Assembly: GCA_001939145.1 (NCBI GenBank)
Contig: LSRX01000047.1
Location: 670,478 to 734,477 of the forward strand
Direction: 5' to 3'
Length of the DNA stretch: 64,000 nt
Source: Symbiodinium microadriaticum
Lineage: Eukaryota; Sar; Dinophyceae; Suessiales; Symbiodiniaceae
Part shown: positions 1-11,452 of the stretch, in pieces
Position numbering within the stretch: the first letter of the stretch is position 1
Layout: each line of letters starts with the position of its first letter
Notes under the pieces: generated by a model
Seen by the model: the letters and a program-made list of their open reading frames with translations, nothing else
Databases searched by the model: none
What the model was told of the DNA's origin: nothing
Position numbers and translations under genes: made by a program

Positions 1-180
1 CCGTACCGAACCAACTCCTCCAAGAAGGAAATGAGCACACCATCCTGTCATCTTAGAACGAAAATAAACGGACCATGCCTCCACCCTAACCCCCAACGCA
101 TAAACAGAAAGCTCAAGGAGCCCAAGTTCCCCAACTCGCAAAACCCCTTTCTATTCCAAAACCGCTAGCCACCAACAGAA

Positions 181-329
181 AGCCAACGTTTAACCCTAAA
201 CCCTTCACCCTATAAGCCCTAAACCCTAAAACCTAAAACCCTAAACCATAAAACCCTAAAGCCCTAAACCCTAAACCCTTAAATTCTAAAGCCCTAAAAC
301 CCTAAAGCCCTGAACCCTAAACTCCAAAG
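181..329. repeat. CCCTAAA telomere-like tract
   Basis: Degenerate CCCTAAA heptamers with one- to three-base insertions (CCCTAAAACC, CCCTAAAG). It ends directly at the AG of the candidate exon at 330, so it would form the 3' end of an intron on the plus strand. Confidence 0.85.
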
Positions 330-402
330 CTTCCGGGGACAGGACCTGATGTCGCCGCAAGGGCTGGAGCGCGCTGTCGACCTCTTCAAACCCGTCGTTG
401 AG
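330..402 (+). CDS. Candidate short internal exon
   Basis: A 73-nt GC-rich block bounded by CCAAAG| on the left and GAG|GTTAGG on the right, a canonical AG/GT pair. The frame starting at 331 reads FRGQDLMSPQGLERAVDLFK and continues four more codons without a stop. The flanking DNA changes from CCCTAAA (left) to TTTAGGG (right), the arrangement seen around other exons here. The opposite strand is also open but lacks an AG acceptor. No family is recognised. Confidence 0.4.
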
Positions 403-515
403 GTTAGGGGTGTAGGGTTTAGGGTTTTAGGGGTTTAGGGTTTTTAGGGGTTTAGGGGTTTTAGGGTTTAGGGTTTAGGGCTTTTAGGGTTTAGGGGTTT
501 AGGGTCTTCAGGGGC
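403..515. repeat. TTTAGGG telomere-like tract
   Basis: Degenerate TTTAGGG array starting immediately at the GT donor of the preceding candidate exon. With the CCCTAAA tract at 181-329 it forms an inverted arrangement around the exon. Confidence 0.85.
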
Positions 516-546
516 CTTGAAGCTAGGGCCTTTGGGTCTACCTGCC

Positions 547-645
547 TAGAGGCTCCATTGTAGTTCCTTTTTGTGGCTTGAATTTAGGATTCGGAGCCAA
601 AAAGGAAATCTGAGAAAAAAAGGAAGTACAGTGGAGCCTATGGGT
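547..645. mobile_element. Palindromic MITE-like element, family P2
   Basis: The left arm GGCTCCATTGTAGTTCCTTT is matched in inverted form by AAAAGGAAGTACAGTGGAGCC on the right, with about 50 bp between. Related copies lie at 20679-20774, 23303-23400, 32905-33000 and 41605-41684. No coding capacity. Confidence 0.6.
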
Positions 646-1135
646 AGGGGCTCTGGGGGCTGTAGGGCTGAGGAACATCGCGAACAGCTTCGGGTGGAGA
701 GGGGGGGGGGAGGGGGTTGAGGTCTTCGGTTTGAGAAATTCTTCGGTTTGAGGGCTTAGGGATAGTTAGGGTTTCGGGTAAGGACCCAGGGCTTAAGCTG
801 GAGGGTGCAGGCCATGGGGTCTGGGTTTTGAGGTCTGCAGCCGTTGGGGACGAAACGATGCCTGAGACTCAGTCTCAGCTTACCGTACCGTCGGAGTCGA
901 ATCTCACATAGTCTAGCAAGACCTTCCGGCGGTTGTAGCACTGCGAAATCCCGAAACACACCTGCTTACCTCATAAGACTCATGTCTGCCTACCACGAAA
1001 CAGAACTCGAACCCGAGGCTCCAAAAAATGGGACGTGCCAAGGCCCTACAAAAGACCCGGAACTCCAAACCTCAACAACGGATTCCCTTGTCATGGCCCC
1101 GGGAAAGGCAAGACTTCCTGTGCCATGGCGGCACC
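646..1135. other. Unassigned sequence
   Basis: Mixed sequence with open frames in several registers but no convincing exon. A short stretch at about 670-705 could encode a micro-exon (EEHREQLRVE) but its borders are not supported. Confidence 0.3.
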
Positions 1136-1242
1136 CAGACCTTCCAATATCCCTTTGTTTAGGAATATACCTCAACTCATATTAGGGATCCTACCGCATC
1201 TTAAGGTATATGTTCCTTAATTAAATGATTTTGGAAAGTCTG
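1136..1242. mobile_element. Palindromic MITE-like element, family P3
   Basis: Begins CAGACCTTCCAATATCCC and ends with the inverted counterpart GATTTTGGAAAGTCTG. Inner arms GGAATATACC / GGTATATGTTCC are also complementary. Related elements are at 10777-10882, 12473-12561 and 29341-29496. Confidence 0.6.
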
Positions 1243-2280
1243 TTCATACTGAAAGCACTGTAGAATACGACTCGGTTTGGGATTGGGGGCTATCGTTTTG
1301 CAGATCCCGGACGCCCGGGCAACAACTCGCAGACACATCCAGTACAGGTAGGACTATCGCGAACATATTTGTCAGGACAAGTTGTTGCTGTTGATGATGG
1401 TGATTACGGTGCGGATGTGATGTCGAGACAGGAGGATCACGGCAATGCAGCGCGTGCTACCATCATTGAACATCGTATTTGCTGCTAGTGGCTTGACCCT
1501 CGCACCATCTAAAGTTCTCATTTGCACAACAGAATTTCAAACAAGACTTGCTGCGCATTCGGTGGTGGAAAGCTCGATCGTGAAGTTTCCTGGCCTCGCT
1601 TTCGAGGTGACGCAGGCGATCCTGAAGGTGACTCGTCTCTCCTGTCGTCGAAGAACATTGGCAGCAAAGTGTCGGGCTTCGACTCTATAATCGGCTATGC
1701 CTCGGGCTACTATACCAGTTTGCTGCATCAAGGAGCAACTGAGGCTCAGAGTGCCTTAACTACCTGGAGTCTTACTTTCGCGATGGGGCTTCACGGTTTA
1801 GGGGCTGGCTCAGGTCTCAAGCCTGTGGAGTATGATATGAGCCCGGACATTGTCCGCCCACATATCCTAGGTGCCCACGCAAAAGCTCTGAAACAGAGTT
1901 CATGTCATTCATGAGCTCGAGTCGGACAATCAAGGTAGACACTGCTGTCCGGTTGTGCTCCTGCTCTGTGGCTTCACCACCAGCATATCCATCCGAAGAA
2001 CGGGGCTTATTCTGAAAGAAGCTGATGAACTCGGGGCCATCCTCACCGATGTGCATTGTCATTTCGCTTGTGTTCGTAAAGCCAAGCAAGCGACTTCAAA
2101 CTACAATGTGGGTCTGTCAAAGCAGCTTGTTGATGACTGAGATTACCAAGCCATTGAAAGACAACTTACTTGAAGTCACGGCTTGCGAGGTGCAGGTAAT
2201 CGCCGTCTGTGGGCATGCGCTCGTCAGACTTCTCCAAGATGGCTACGCCCAAGTGGAGTGACCCCTAAATAATCAGGGCA
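1243..2280. other. Low-repeat region with ambiguous coding potential
   Basis: Nearly free of telomere-like repeats. Plus-strand frame 1522-1914 and minus-strand frame 1817-2089 are both open and of ordinary amino-acid composition. Neither shows a recognisable motif or clear splice borders, so no gene is called. Confidence 0.3.
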
Positions 2281-2574
2281 CCCGTTTTAAGATCCATTTA
2301 TACTAAGGCGACTCCCGAAAAAAAAAGGGCAAAAGGGTACTGCTCAGGGACCTAGTCTTTGATCCTGTAGAATTACCGGCACGCAAAATGCCAAGTTCCA
2401 GATCAACAAGTTCAAGTCGAGTCCCTTGCATGTGACCTGTCCCCGAAGCTCCCCCATTGTGCAAGAGTAAATTAGGGTTAGGGTTTAGGGTTAACACAAC
2501 GAGCCGTGAACTGGTCCTGGGATTTGGATTCTAAGCTCTCCCCCTCAACCCTACAGCCTTAACAGCCTTAATGA

Positions 2575-2850
2575 CTTCATGCACAACGCGAAACTGTGCA
2601 GGACCCTCCCCTGTACGCCGCACAGCATCCCTCAATTTCTTTACAGACTTCCATACACCACAGGCATTCCCGCACCCCCTTCACAACCCTCAAAAAACAC
2701 GAACAACAATTTCCAGCGCGAACGGAATCCATAGACCAAGAAGCCTCCAGAGAATCGAGTCTTCTTCCTGAAAGAGCCCTTCGCACACCGATTCCACCTT
2801 GACCTTCTTCGGCCGGACTGGTCAGCACCTGGGCCGGGGTAAACAGTTTT
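2575..2850 (-). CDS. Possible minus-strand exon, unassigned
   Basis: Repeat-free 270-bp block between telomere-like stretches. Two minus-strand frames are open, one of them rich in Arg and aromatic residues. A possible border CCCAG|GTGCTG lies near 2828. Exon limits and frame are not resolved. Confidence 0.25.
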
Positions 2851-3562
2851 GGCTTCGGGTTTAGGGATAGGTTCAGGGGTTTGGGGTTTCGGGTTGGACT
2901 TTTATCTAAGATGCTAAGCCCTAGAATGCAGTACGATGTTTTCGGATAACCTATTGTATGGTTAAGATCGACAAATAAGAAGCTAAAGTCAACAACACGC
3001 ACTAAAATTTAAGGTCTAGGCAGTGAAGTTACCGTGGATTCTGTGAGGAATGAAGAGATGCATCATACCTGGCTAAACCCGAAACCCTAAACTAAGCGCG
3101 ATGATTTGGCCCCAACGCCTTAGCACGATGCGAAAGGCCTTTCGACACCTCACCCCGCTCACGCGAACTGCAGCTGGGCAAAGGCTCGTCTTGCACTCTG
3201 TGAACTGAAAGATGCCATTTCTTAAGTTGAAAACCCCTGAATTCTAAACCCCAAACCCTATGTCCATGAAGTGCTAAACACTAACTTCCACGGACACCCT
3301 TAACCGGTCCTACACCTTATAATAGGCTCTAACCCGTGAGCCCTGAACATCAACCCATAAACAGATCCTAAACCCCTAAGGTACTACCTCTATAAACAGG
3401 CCTTAAGGCCCCAAGGAGCTCAAGGTCTGACCTTAAAACCCTTAAAGAACTCTTTCAAAACCCTCGTAGAACGCGCAAAGAACCCCGTGAAAGCCTTCAT
3501 GATAGCACCCCAGATCTCCCAATGAGCTGCTGCAAACGGCTGGTATATCTCTTTCCGGAGCC

Positions 3563-3568
<6 letters not shown>

Positions 3569-3607
<39 letters not shown>

Positions 3608-3630
3608 CTGTGTGTGTGTGTGTGCGTGTA
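3569..3630. repeat. (TA)n followed by (TG)n microsatellite
   Basis: About 34 bp of TA dinucleotide followed by a short TG run. Open frames across it, such as runs of Tyr-Ile, are repeat artefacts. Confidence 0.9.
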
Positions 3631-3906
3631 TGCTTGTCGCGTTCTACCGCGCCACACGACTCTGGTGCGACAATGATGCCTCTTCCGGTGTACACCGGAG
3701 ATGAAGGGCGTACCTGTTAAACAAAAGCTAAACCCGAAATCCTTCAACCCCAAACCCTTAAACCCTGAAGCAACCTTTAAGCAACTCCCCCCTTAAACCC
3801 TAAAGCCTATAGAACCCCCGTAGAATCCTCTGGTCGTGTCCTGGGTCTTCGCCTCTCTGGGCTTGGAGGGAAGCCCGAAGCCCCTAAACCCTAAACCCTA
3901 AACCCT

Positions 3907-4467
3907 NNNNNNNNNNNNNNNNNNNNNNNNNNNNNNNNNNNNNNNNNNNNNNNNNNNNNNNNNNNNNNNNNNNNNNNNNNNNNNNNNNNNNNNNNNNNNN
4001 NNNNNNNNNNNNNNNNNNNNNNNNNNNNNNNNNNNNNNNNNNNNNNNNNNNNNNNNNNNNNNNNNNNNNNNNNNNNNNNNNNNNNNNNNNNNNNNNNNNN
4101 NNNNNNNNNNNNNNNNNNNNNNNNNNNNNNNNNNNNNNNNNNNNNNNNNNNNNNNNNNNNNNNNNNNNNNNNNNNNNNNNNNNNNNNNNNNNNNNNNNNN
4201 NNNNNNNNNNNNNNNNNNNNNNNNNNNNNNNNNNNNNNNNNNNNNNNNNNNNNNNNNNNNNNNNNNNNNNNNNNNNNNNNNNNNNNNNNNNNNNNNNNNN
4301 NNNNNNNNNNNNNNNNNNNNNNNNNNNNNNNNNNNNNNNNNNNNNNNNNNNNNNNNNNNNNNNNNNNNNNNNNNNNNNNNNNNNNNNNNNNNNNNNNNNN
4401 NNNNNNNNNNNNNNNNNNNNNNNNNNNNNNNNNNNNNNNNNNNNNNNNNNNNNNNNNNNNNNNNNNN
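3907..4467. other. Assembly gap (561 N)
   Basis: Run of N flanked on both sides by perfect CCCTAAA repeats, so the gap was probably caused by the telomere-like array. Confidence 0.99.
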
Positions 4468-4540
4468 CCCTAAACCCTAAACCCTCAACCCTGACACCCT
4501 AAACCCTAAAAAGGCGTAGAGCCCCCCCTCAACCCTCAAC

Positions 4541-4600
4541 CCTCAGCAAACTCTGGGGTGCCGGCTTCTTTCTCGAGCTTCGACACCCGGGTCTCCAGAC
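4541..4600 (-). CDS. Coiled-coil exon
   Basis: A 60-nt minus-strand exon between CCGAG|GTCTGG and GCTGAGG|GTTGAGG. The open frame contains LETRVSKLEKEAGTPEFAE with a heptad-like pattern. The exon begins with GT and is followed by a GT donor. CCCTCAACCC lies to the left and GAGGTTTAGGG to the right on the plus strand, so in sense orientation the next intron starts with GGGTTGAGGG. Host gene unknown. Confidence 0.5.
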
Positions 4601-4620
4601 CTCGGCTTCAGATTCCGTCG

Positions 4621-4762
4621 TTTCGGGGTTTGAGGTTTAGGGTTCAAGGTTTAGGGTTTAAGGTTTAGGGTTTAAGGTTTAGGGTTTGGGTTTGGGGTTT
4701 TGGGTTTAGGGTTTTGGGTTTTAGGGTTTAGGGTTTGGGGTTTAAGGTTCAGGGTGTAGGGG
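4621..4762. repeat. TTTAGGG telomere-like tract
   Basis: Degenerate TTTAGGG/TTTGGGG/TTCAGGG units directly right of the exon at 4541-4600. Confidence 0.85.
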
Positions 4763-6770
4763 GCTGTGGGATAGAGGGTTCTAGTAGGTATGCATAACAA
4801 GTCCGAAAAGTTCAAATGCACTCTTAAGTAGATAGATAAATGACAACAAAAGCAACCTAGGTTTCTAGAGGGTTGGTAGAAGGGTTCTGTCATGTTTCTC
4901 TGCCTTCAAACAGGATCCTCCGGGTTTTGGAAGGGCTTTAGACTAGAGGAATTCGATAAGGGTACCCTAAACTCTAAACTCGAAAAGGAATACCCGAACC
5001 CTACACCCTAAAAAAAGGAATTCCGCAAAGGTTCTACGGGGTTTTGGCAGAGTCCTTTCAGGCTTGAGGCTTCGAGCATGGCTCTCTCTAGAGTTATATA
5101 AGGCTTAAGGGTTGACTAAGGGTTTAGGGGTGGTGGGGGTTTGGGGGTGTTAATTAGAGGGCTCTAATTCAACTCCTATCTAGAGCTTGCTAGGGTTTTA
5201 GAGGGGATCTATAAGGGCTCCGTCATGGTTCTAGGGGGTTTGGGGTTCGATACGTAAGGCACCATGAGACTCGGCAAGTAGGGCTACAAGTCATGTAACT
5301 GTGAAATTATATCTGTTTGTAACCCTAGTTCAAAAGACATGATGACACAACTTGACGCAACCTGCATTCTGTTGAAGTTGCTGTTCAGGGTGTAGGGTTC
5401 AGGGCTCCAGAACTTTTCAGAACTTCATCGGGGGGCTTCCTCGAGTTATTCTCTTCCGGTGTTCTTGGCCCAAGTGATTGGTATGACGCCAGGTTGAGCA
5501 GCAGCTCTATGAGGATTTGCAGGGAATGTCTGAATATTGTTCCTGAGATTTCCTAGTCCTAGTGAAGAAACCACGTCTGCTCCACGAGCATCTGAAGCCC
5601 GAGGCATGTCTACACCCTGAGGCCAAAACCATAAACTAGCACTCCTAAAGATGTCGAAAGTCCTAATTTCTAAACCCTAAAACCTGAACCCTAAGCCAAA
5701 CAAATTTTAAGCCCTAGCCCGTCACAGATCGTAGTTGCAGGCGCTCTGCATTGCAGTCTGTGTCTGGACGTGTCTCAGTCAAATGTCGGAAGAGCTGAGG
5801 TAGTAAGCTCCAGCCTAAACAAACGGGTGTAGGTTTCAGTCTGTTGGATGTAGAGACAATGAAATTCTACGTAGGATATGTCTTTCAAAACGCAGAACAA
5901 TCGAAACGGTGGTTCTGGCGGTTTCACAGAGCCACGCCCAGAAAGCCGGACCGTGGAGACAGAGTTTAGGCGTTACTGTAGGGTTTAGGTTCAGGGCGGT
6001 CAGGAATACAGCGTTAAAAATGGAACGAAGCAGGAAGACTGATTTTGAAACTGATTTGCAATTGTTTATTCAACCGGTTGGCCTGTAGGGCCACGGGTTT
6101 CAGAACTTACGCCTCAGGTGTTCTACCGTTACAGGGGTCTGCAGACGCACGTTTACAGCTACATTGCCTACATCATAGAGTCTTGTACTAGGAAGGAATG
6201 AAATTGGTTTCAGGAGATTAAAGGGGTCCCTAAAGTTCAAAGCCCATTGCATGATTCTAAAACCACTACTTCTTTTCTAAAGTGCAAGTCCTAAACCCCG
6301 AATTGGTCATCTTCTTCGGGATCGAGTTTGTATTGGGGCTTCGCGTTCTCGAGTTTTGTGCTCAAGGTCCAAAGCTCATTAGAAGCCATGTGGGGTTAGG
6401 CCGGGGATTTCTTGGGCTTTCCATGCCAGTGTAGGGGTGCAGGGACCCTAAACCCTAAACCCGTAACTTTGGCGGCTTCTGGCTTCTGGTCGAAACGTTC
6501 TCGTCTCGAGAGACTTTGGGGACTCTTTTGGACTTAGGGTTTAGGACTTTGGGGTTTATAGGGTTGCGGGGTTTAGGGTTTAGGGAACCTAGGGTTCAGG
6601 GTTTGGGGGGGTTTATGAACTATCCAAAACATTCATCAAACATCGCAATCTCCCTGCTCTGCTCGGAACATCCGAATCTGCACACTAGCCTTCGTCCAAG
6701 GACCAAAGGGCAGGTCCGAATTGTGTGTGCAATGTCCACGCCGCAGCAAGTCGATACATGCGCACAAATA
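4763..6770. other. Non-coding stretch with scattered telomere-like units
   Basis: Short CCCTAAA and TTTAGGG pieces are scattered through otherwise unique sequence. A minus-strand patch near 6465-6520 (frame containing LSRRERFDQKPEAAK) is flanked by such repeats and may be a small exon, but its borders are unclear. Nothing else is supported. Confidence 0.35.
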
Positions 6771-6779
6771 CATTTAGAC

Positions 6780-7790
6780 ATGTGTACATCTATACATATA
6801 CACATACATATACATAACACATACACACACGCATACGTACATACATGCATAGCTACGTACCTACATACCTGCATACCTACATACCTACATGCCTACATAC
6901 ATACATGCATACGTACGTACGTACGTACATACATACATACATGCATGCATACATACATGCATACATACATACATAAATACATACATACATACATACATGC
7001 ATACATGCAATAACATAGCATAACATAACATAACATACCATAACATAACATAACATAACATAACATAACAGAACAGAACATAACACAACACAACACAACA
7101 CAACACAACATACATAACATACATAGCATACACCACATACAGTACATACAATACATACATACATACATACATACATACATACATACATACATACATACAT
7201 AGATACATACATACATACATACATACATACATACATACATACATACATACGGACATATGTACATACGCACATACATACATACATACTTACTTACTTACTT
7301 ACTTACTTACATACGTACATACATAAATACATGCATACAAGCATACAAACATACATACATACATACATACATACATGCATACATGCATTGATGCATACGT
7401 ACATGTATGCATACATACATACGTACATACATACATGCCGACACAGACATGTCTGAATGCATGCATGCATGCATGCATGCATGCATGCATACATACATAC
7501 ATACATAATTACTTACACACATACATACATGCATGAATGCATGCATGCATGCATGCATGCATGAATGCGTGCATACATGCACATACACATACATGCACAT
7601 GCATGTATCTGCATATACATAATGCAAATGAAGTGTCAAACATGTGTGCATGCATGCATGCATGCATGCATGCATGCATGCGTGCGTGTGTATGCATGCA
7701 TGGATGCATGGATGGATGGACGGATGTATGTATGTATGTATGTATGCATGCATGCATGTATGTATGTATGTATGTGTACATCTGCCTCTC
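6780..7790. repeat. Compound CATA/CATG/AACAT microsatellite field
   Basis: About 1 kb built from successive blocks: CATACATA, ACGT-interrupted CATA, an AACAT pentamer block (about 7010-7120), TACTTACT (7285-7310), GCAT/ATGC runs (7457-7495, 7640-7690) and finally the complementary GTAT/GATG orientation (7690-7775). All open frames here are low-complexity Tyr/Cys/Met/His/Ala repeats and are not genes. Confidence 0.95.
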
Positions 7791-8639
7791 TGTCTCTTAT
7801 CTCTTCGCCTGTCAACCAACCTATCTGCCGATCTATCTTTCTATCTATCCATTGAACCACAAACCGGAACACCTCTCATAGGTGATTGCTTTTTTTTATT
7901 ATTCATTTTGTCCAAAACTTGGGCAAATCTCATGCAGCAGCAGGAGGCTTGCAGAATCACATGCAGGAGCACGGGGAGAGTTTGGGATTTAGGGTTTAGG
8001 GTTTAGGCATTTATATACAGTAAGGCCTTCAGGGCTTCGGGAGTCTTGCAACGGTGTGGGCCCTGCAGTATACTTGGCAGGGCCCGACCTACTCCTAGAC
8101 CATGTCCTTTAGTGACTGAGTTGAAAGTCAATGATGTCTCCTCGTCAATAAGTACACCCTATAAGCCCTAGACTCTGAGCTAACACAAAACCCCTAAACA
8201 CCGACCTGAACGCTTGACTGCAAGCAGTGAGGGTTGACCAGGATTCGAAGCGGAGTAGCAATGCGAGTGAACGATCCATGGGTCATGCTTTAGGGCATGG
8301 GGAGTTAGGGTCCTGACAAGCAGCCCTAAACGGCTTCCGCTGACGGATTGTTCAGGTCCTGATTCGAATAGCTGCCTTTCCTCGGGCTCGTGTGCATGGA
8401 CCGATTGATTTTATGGAGGCTGTCTCCTCGTTGGCACCATCTGGTGCATCCTTGCCAGTACGCCAATACTTCAAAAATCAGTCGAGGCCAGGGGACAGTT
8501 GGACAGTTTCTGAGTAGGCCCGCATGCGTATACATCCACCCTAGCCCCACTTCCCATCTCGTGCCTGTAAGCAAGTTCATGGCATCTGTATCCCGAAGCC
8601 CTCAAGTGTCAACCCCCCCTACGTCTTAAACCTGAGCCC

Positions 8640-8810
8640 CCTCTATGAACTGTGTCCCAAGCCATGAAACGCAGCTGTCACAAAGGACCAGCCTAGCACT
8701 GTGCTCCGAACCGGGGAGCATTGCAGCTCGGTGTGCCGCTGAACTTGAAACGTCGGTTTCGAGTTTAAGGGAGGGCGGGTCCCAAGAGGGTCCACAAATA
8801 AAAAGTGCAA

Positions 8811-8815
<5 letters not shown>
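8640..8815 (+). CDS. Possible coiled-coil exon
   Basis: Plus-strand frame from 8645 contains AARCAAELETSVSSLREGG, a helical, charged stretch in a GC-rich island before an AT-dinucleotide repeat. An AG precedes the island (GGAG|CATTGC). No clear donor. The minus strand is also partly open, so this is tentative. Confidence 0.25.
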
Positions 8816-8841
<26 letters not shown>

Positions 8842-8910
8842 GAATATGTTTTTGCATATGTATATGTTTTTGTATATGTATATGTTTATGTATATGTATA
8901 TGTACATCAT
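8815..8910. repeat. (TA)n and TATATG-type microsatellite
   Basis: (AT)n run followed by repeats of TATGTATATGTTT. Confidence 0.9.
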
Positions 8911-9524
8911 ACTATTCTGGATTTAGTCCCCCTAACCATAATCAGGTTGCTCTTTTTGGGCACCTACTTCCATAATGGTAGTGTATGTGGAACCTCTGGG
9001 GTCGTGAAGGTCCCGAGGGGATGGTGTTTAGGGTAAAGCGCTTGGGGCTTAAAGCCAGATGGGGTGGGGCTCAGGGTCAGGGCTGCTGGATTGTGCGAGA
9101 GTAGAGGAAAGGGTGTGGTGTGCAGGGTTTGGGGCTTCCGCCCTAAACCCTCAACCCTAAACGAGGGCTTATTGGCAGGCGTTTTCGGTTTAGGGCTCGT
9201 AGGTCTCGAGATCTAGGGCTTGGGGTTTAGCGTAGAAGGTTTCGGTGTAGAGTTTAGGGTTTAGGGTTTAGGGTGGTGAAATGACAGACTTATGAAGACC
9301 CACACCCTGAATTCTTCGTGGCCTTGCAAAGCACAACACACACACACATACATCATGCACTCTCGCGGAAAAGCGAGACTTTAGACTGTAGGGTTTAGCG
9401 TTTAAGATGGTTTAGGACTCATTGGAAATTCCAAATCTGATTATCATTAGCCATTGTTTGGCCTTTAAATCTGTGAATCCATACGAAAATATTTGGGCGG
9501 TGCCCCGGTACCTGGGCGGCAGCA

Positions 9525-9625
9525 GGGTGCTCGTGTCTCTGCATCCCGCCAGTACACGCGGTCCCGCCAGTACATGGGAGACAGCATGTGGTGTGGTCCT
9601 GAGTCCCGCCAGTATTTGGGTGAAG
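9525..9625. repeat. Short repeats of CCGCCAGTA
   Basis: CCGCCAGTA occurs three times (near 9547, 9565 and 9607). In one plus frame it gives SRQY / SRQY / SRQY, in another PAST / PAST / PASI. It could be a coding minisatellite, but no splice borders are evident. Confidence 0.4.
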
Positions 9626-9749
9626 CAACTGGTTCTCTCCAGGAACCCTCTGTGGGGTCTCCTGGTGGTCTTTTCGTCGGGTGGGCTGGCAGTCTCCTGG
9701 TCGTCTGCTGGCGGTCGTGGTCGTAGTGGTCGTCGGTGGTCCTGATGCG

Positions 9750-10776
9750 TGTTGGATTGTCTTCGTCGTCGTGGTGCTCTACCAGCGCTTAGCGATCTTT
9801 GCAGCCAGAATCAGGGTCAGCTGTTCTTGTTTGTCCGGTTCAGGGGATACGGACCCTGTCCTAACCCGATCATCCCTATAAGCCCTATTTTCCCAAACCA
9901 GCTCAACTCTCAATTGAATCTTGGGGGTGTGCGGGATCTTGGGTCAGGCTTGACACTTGAGACCAAAAATGGACAGAAACTTGTTCAGGGCCCGCGGAAA
10001 AGACTAGCACGGACAAAGAAGGTATCAGGCTGGCTCCTTTCCCCAGTGTTTTAGCTACGGTTGGGGGATACCCGGTGCCGAACTTCAGGCCTCGGTCGCT
10101 GAAAAAGCCTTCACGCCGCCCCTAATCCTTGATTCCTAGCCCAGGGCCCGTTCGGCGCTTCGGAGTTTATGCTCCCTGTAAGGAGCCGAAGCCCTGGGTG
10201 GTCATATAGGGGCCTTTATACATCTCAGTAGGATTTTGGGTTGGATTGTATTCGGGAACTTCGAGGAAGAGTGATTGAACTTTTCAGGCTGCTAGAAGTT
10301 TGGATTCATGCAAGGGTCGCGGCGCACATTTACCTGTGCACGACATTTGGTCAGATCATCAGCGTGTGCGATGTACTGACAGTCGTGCGGCAACTCAGGA
10401 GCCCTCCAGCTGTCAAGCCTTCAGTTGGGGGTCCCTAAACTTCCGTACAAGCAGGATCCCTATCTAGGGCTAGGGGAAACCCGACTATTTTTCGGAACCT
10501 CCCTCTTGGAGGCTTCAGACCTTTCAGGGCCAGAGTCCGGGTCTCTGATCCACTGACAGTACAAGAACGCCTTAAACGCTAAACCCTTAAACAGGAACAT
10601 CAAGCCCCCAACATTTCAAAACCCTAAAAACGAAGCCCTAACTTAAACCCTCTGGTAGCCTTGTGGCAACCCTTGAAGGATCCCTGCAACCTGCAACTCC
10701 GAAGCTAAAGCCTGCGAGCCTGCGAGACGACAACATGAGTCCCCAACGGGCTTTGATTGATGCTCTGTGTCTCTGC
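9750..10776. other. Unassigned sequence
   Basis: Ordinary composition with few telomere-like units. Plus frame 10241-10438 is open but has no recognisable motif. No gene called. Confidence 0.3.
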
Positions 10777-10882
10777 AGACTTTTCCCTTATTACTTCGGG
10801 GATATACCTTAAACTGTAATAGGAAACCCCAAAATTATCTAAGGCGTCTTCCTTAATCAAGGGATACTGGAAGGTCTGGGTC
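10777..10882. mobile_element. Palindromic MITE-like element, family P3
   Basis: GCAGACTTTTCCCTTA on the left, and AAGGGATACTGGAAGGTCTG on the right. Internal GGGGATATACC and a central AAACCCC support a folded structure. Related to 1136-1242. Confidence 0.55.
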
Positions 10883-10969
10883 TAAGCATTCTAAGCATCG
10901 ACACCGAGGCACAAAACCTGAAGCTTAACAGCTGGGCCCTAAACCCCAAGCCGTGGCTTTAGGTTCATA

Positions 10970-11047
10970 CCCTAACCCTCAGGTACCTACTATAAAGGGC
11001 CCTAAGGGCTCTAGTACCCTATATAGTCGGTACCTGGGGGGTTAGGG
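10970..11047. mobile_element. Palindromic MITE-like element, family P1
   Basis: CCCTAACCCTCAGGTACCTA on the left mirrors GTCGGTACCTGGGGGGTTAGGG on the right. The 78-bp element is almost all stem. Copies at 26420-26499, 41218-41295 and 60776-60855. Confidence 0.75.
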
Positions 11048-11136
11048 ATAGGAGGGGTTCAGGCACCTGGAGGTCTAGCCCAAAGCAAGCAGAGAAGGGC
11101 TCCGGGAGCCTGTAAATCGCTGGAGCTTCAGAACCA

Positions 11137-11255
11137 ATATGGGAGTTTCCGAAAATAAGGGGTACCTTATTTTGGGGTCCTTATAATTTTATAATAAGGA
11201 GCCTACTATTTAGGGTACTATCTTAGGGTCCCCTATTTTCGGAAACCCCCCATAT
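11137..11255. mobile_element. Palindromic element, family P4
   Basis: ATATGGGAGTTTCCGAAAAT on the left and ATTTTCGGAAACCCCCCATAT on the right are reverse complements with few mismatches. The interior (GGTACCTTATTTTGGGG, CCTTATAATTTTATAATAAGG) is itself palindromic. A related copy is at 16621-16722. Confidence 0.75.
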
Positions 11256-11267
11256 CAGAACGCCTTG

Positions 11268-11345
11268 CTGAGAGGACACTTGTGGATCCTCAGCAGCTGG
11301 TGTCCCAGTCTGATCCTGCGGTGGAGCGCTCAAACGCTGCATGAC
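11268..11345 (-). CDS. Possible minus-strand exon
   Basis: Island between two palindromic elements. The minus frame reads VMQRLSAPPQDQTGTPAAED and continues open. Splice borders are not resolved. Confidence 0.25.
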
Positions 11346-11350
11346 TCCCT

Positions 11351-11452
11351 GGCTCTTAGTAGGGAATGGGGGAATGGATCCCTATAATAGTCCCTTGAGG
11401 TCCCCTATAGTGGTCCCAAGAACCCATTCCCCCATTCCCTACTAAGAACCAG
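11351..11452. mobile_element. Palindromic element, family P5
   Basis: Terminal arms CTGGCTCTTAGTAGGGAATG and CATTCCCTACTAAGAACCAG are near-perfect inverted repeats. The arm continues inward as GGGGAATGG / CCATTCCCC. Only ~40 bp lies between. One copy seen. Confidence 0.75.

Noticed and set aside
181..520. Chromosome end (true telomere)
   Set aside because: The heptamers are degenerate, change orientation, occur all over the window and flank exons. They are interstitial.
6516..7881. Many ORFs of Tyr-Ile-His, Cys-Met-Tyr-Val or Ala-Cys-Met repeats
   Set aside because: Translations of CATA/CATG microsatellites; low complexity and open in several frames at once.
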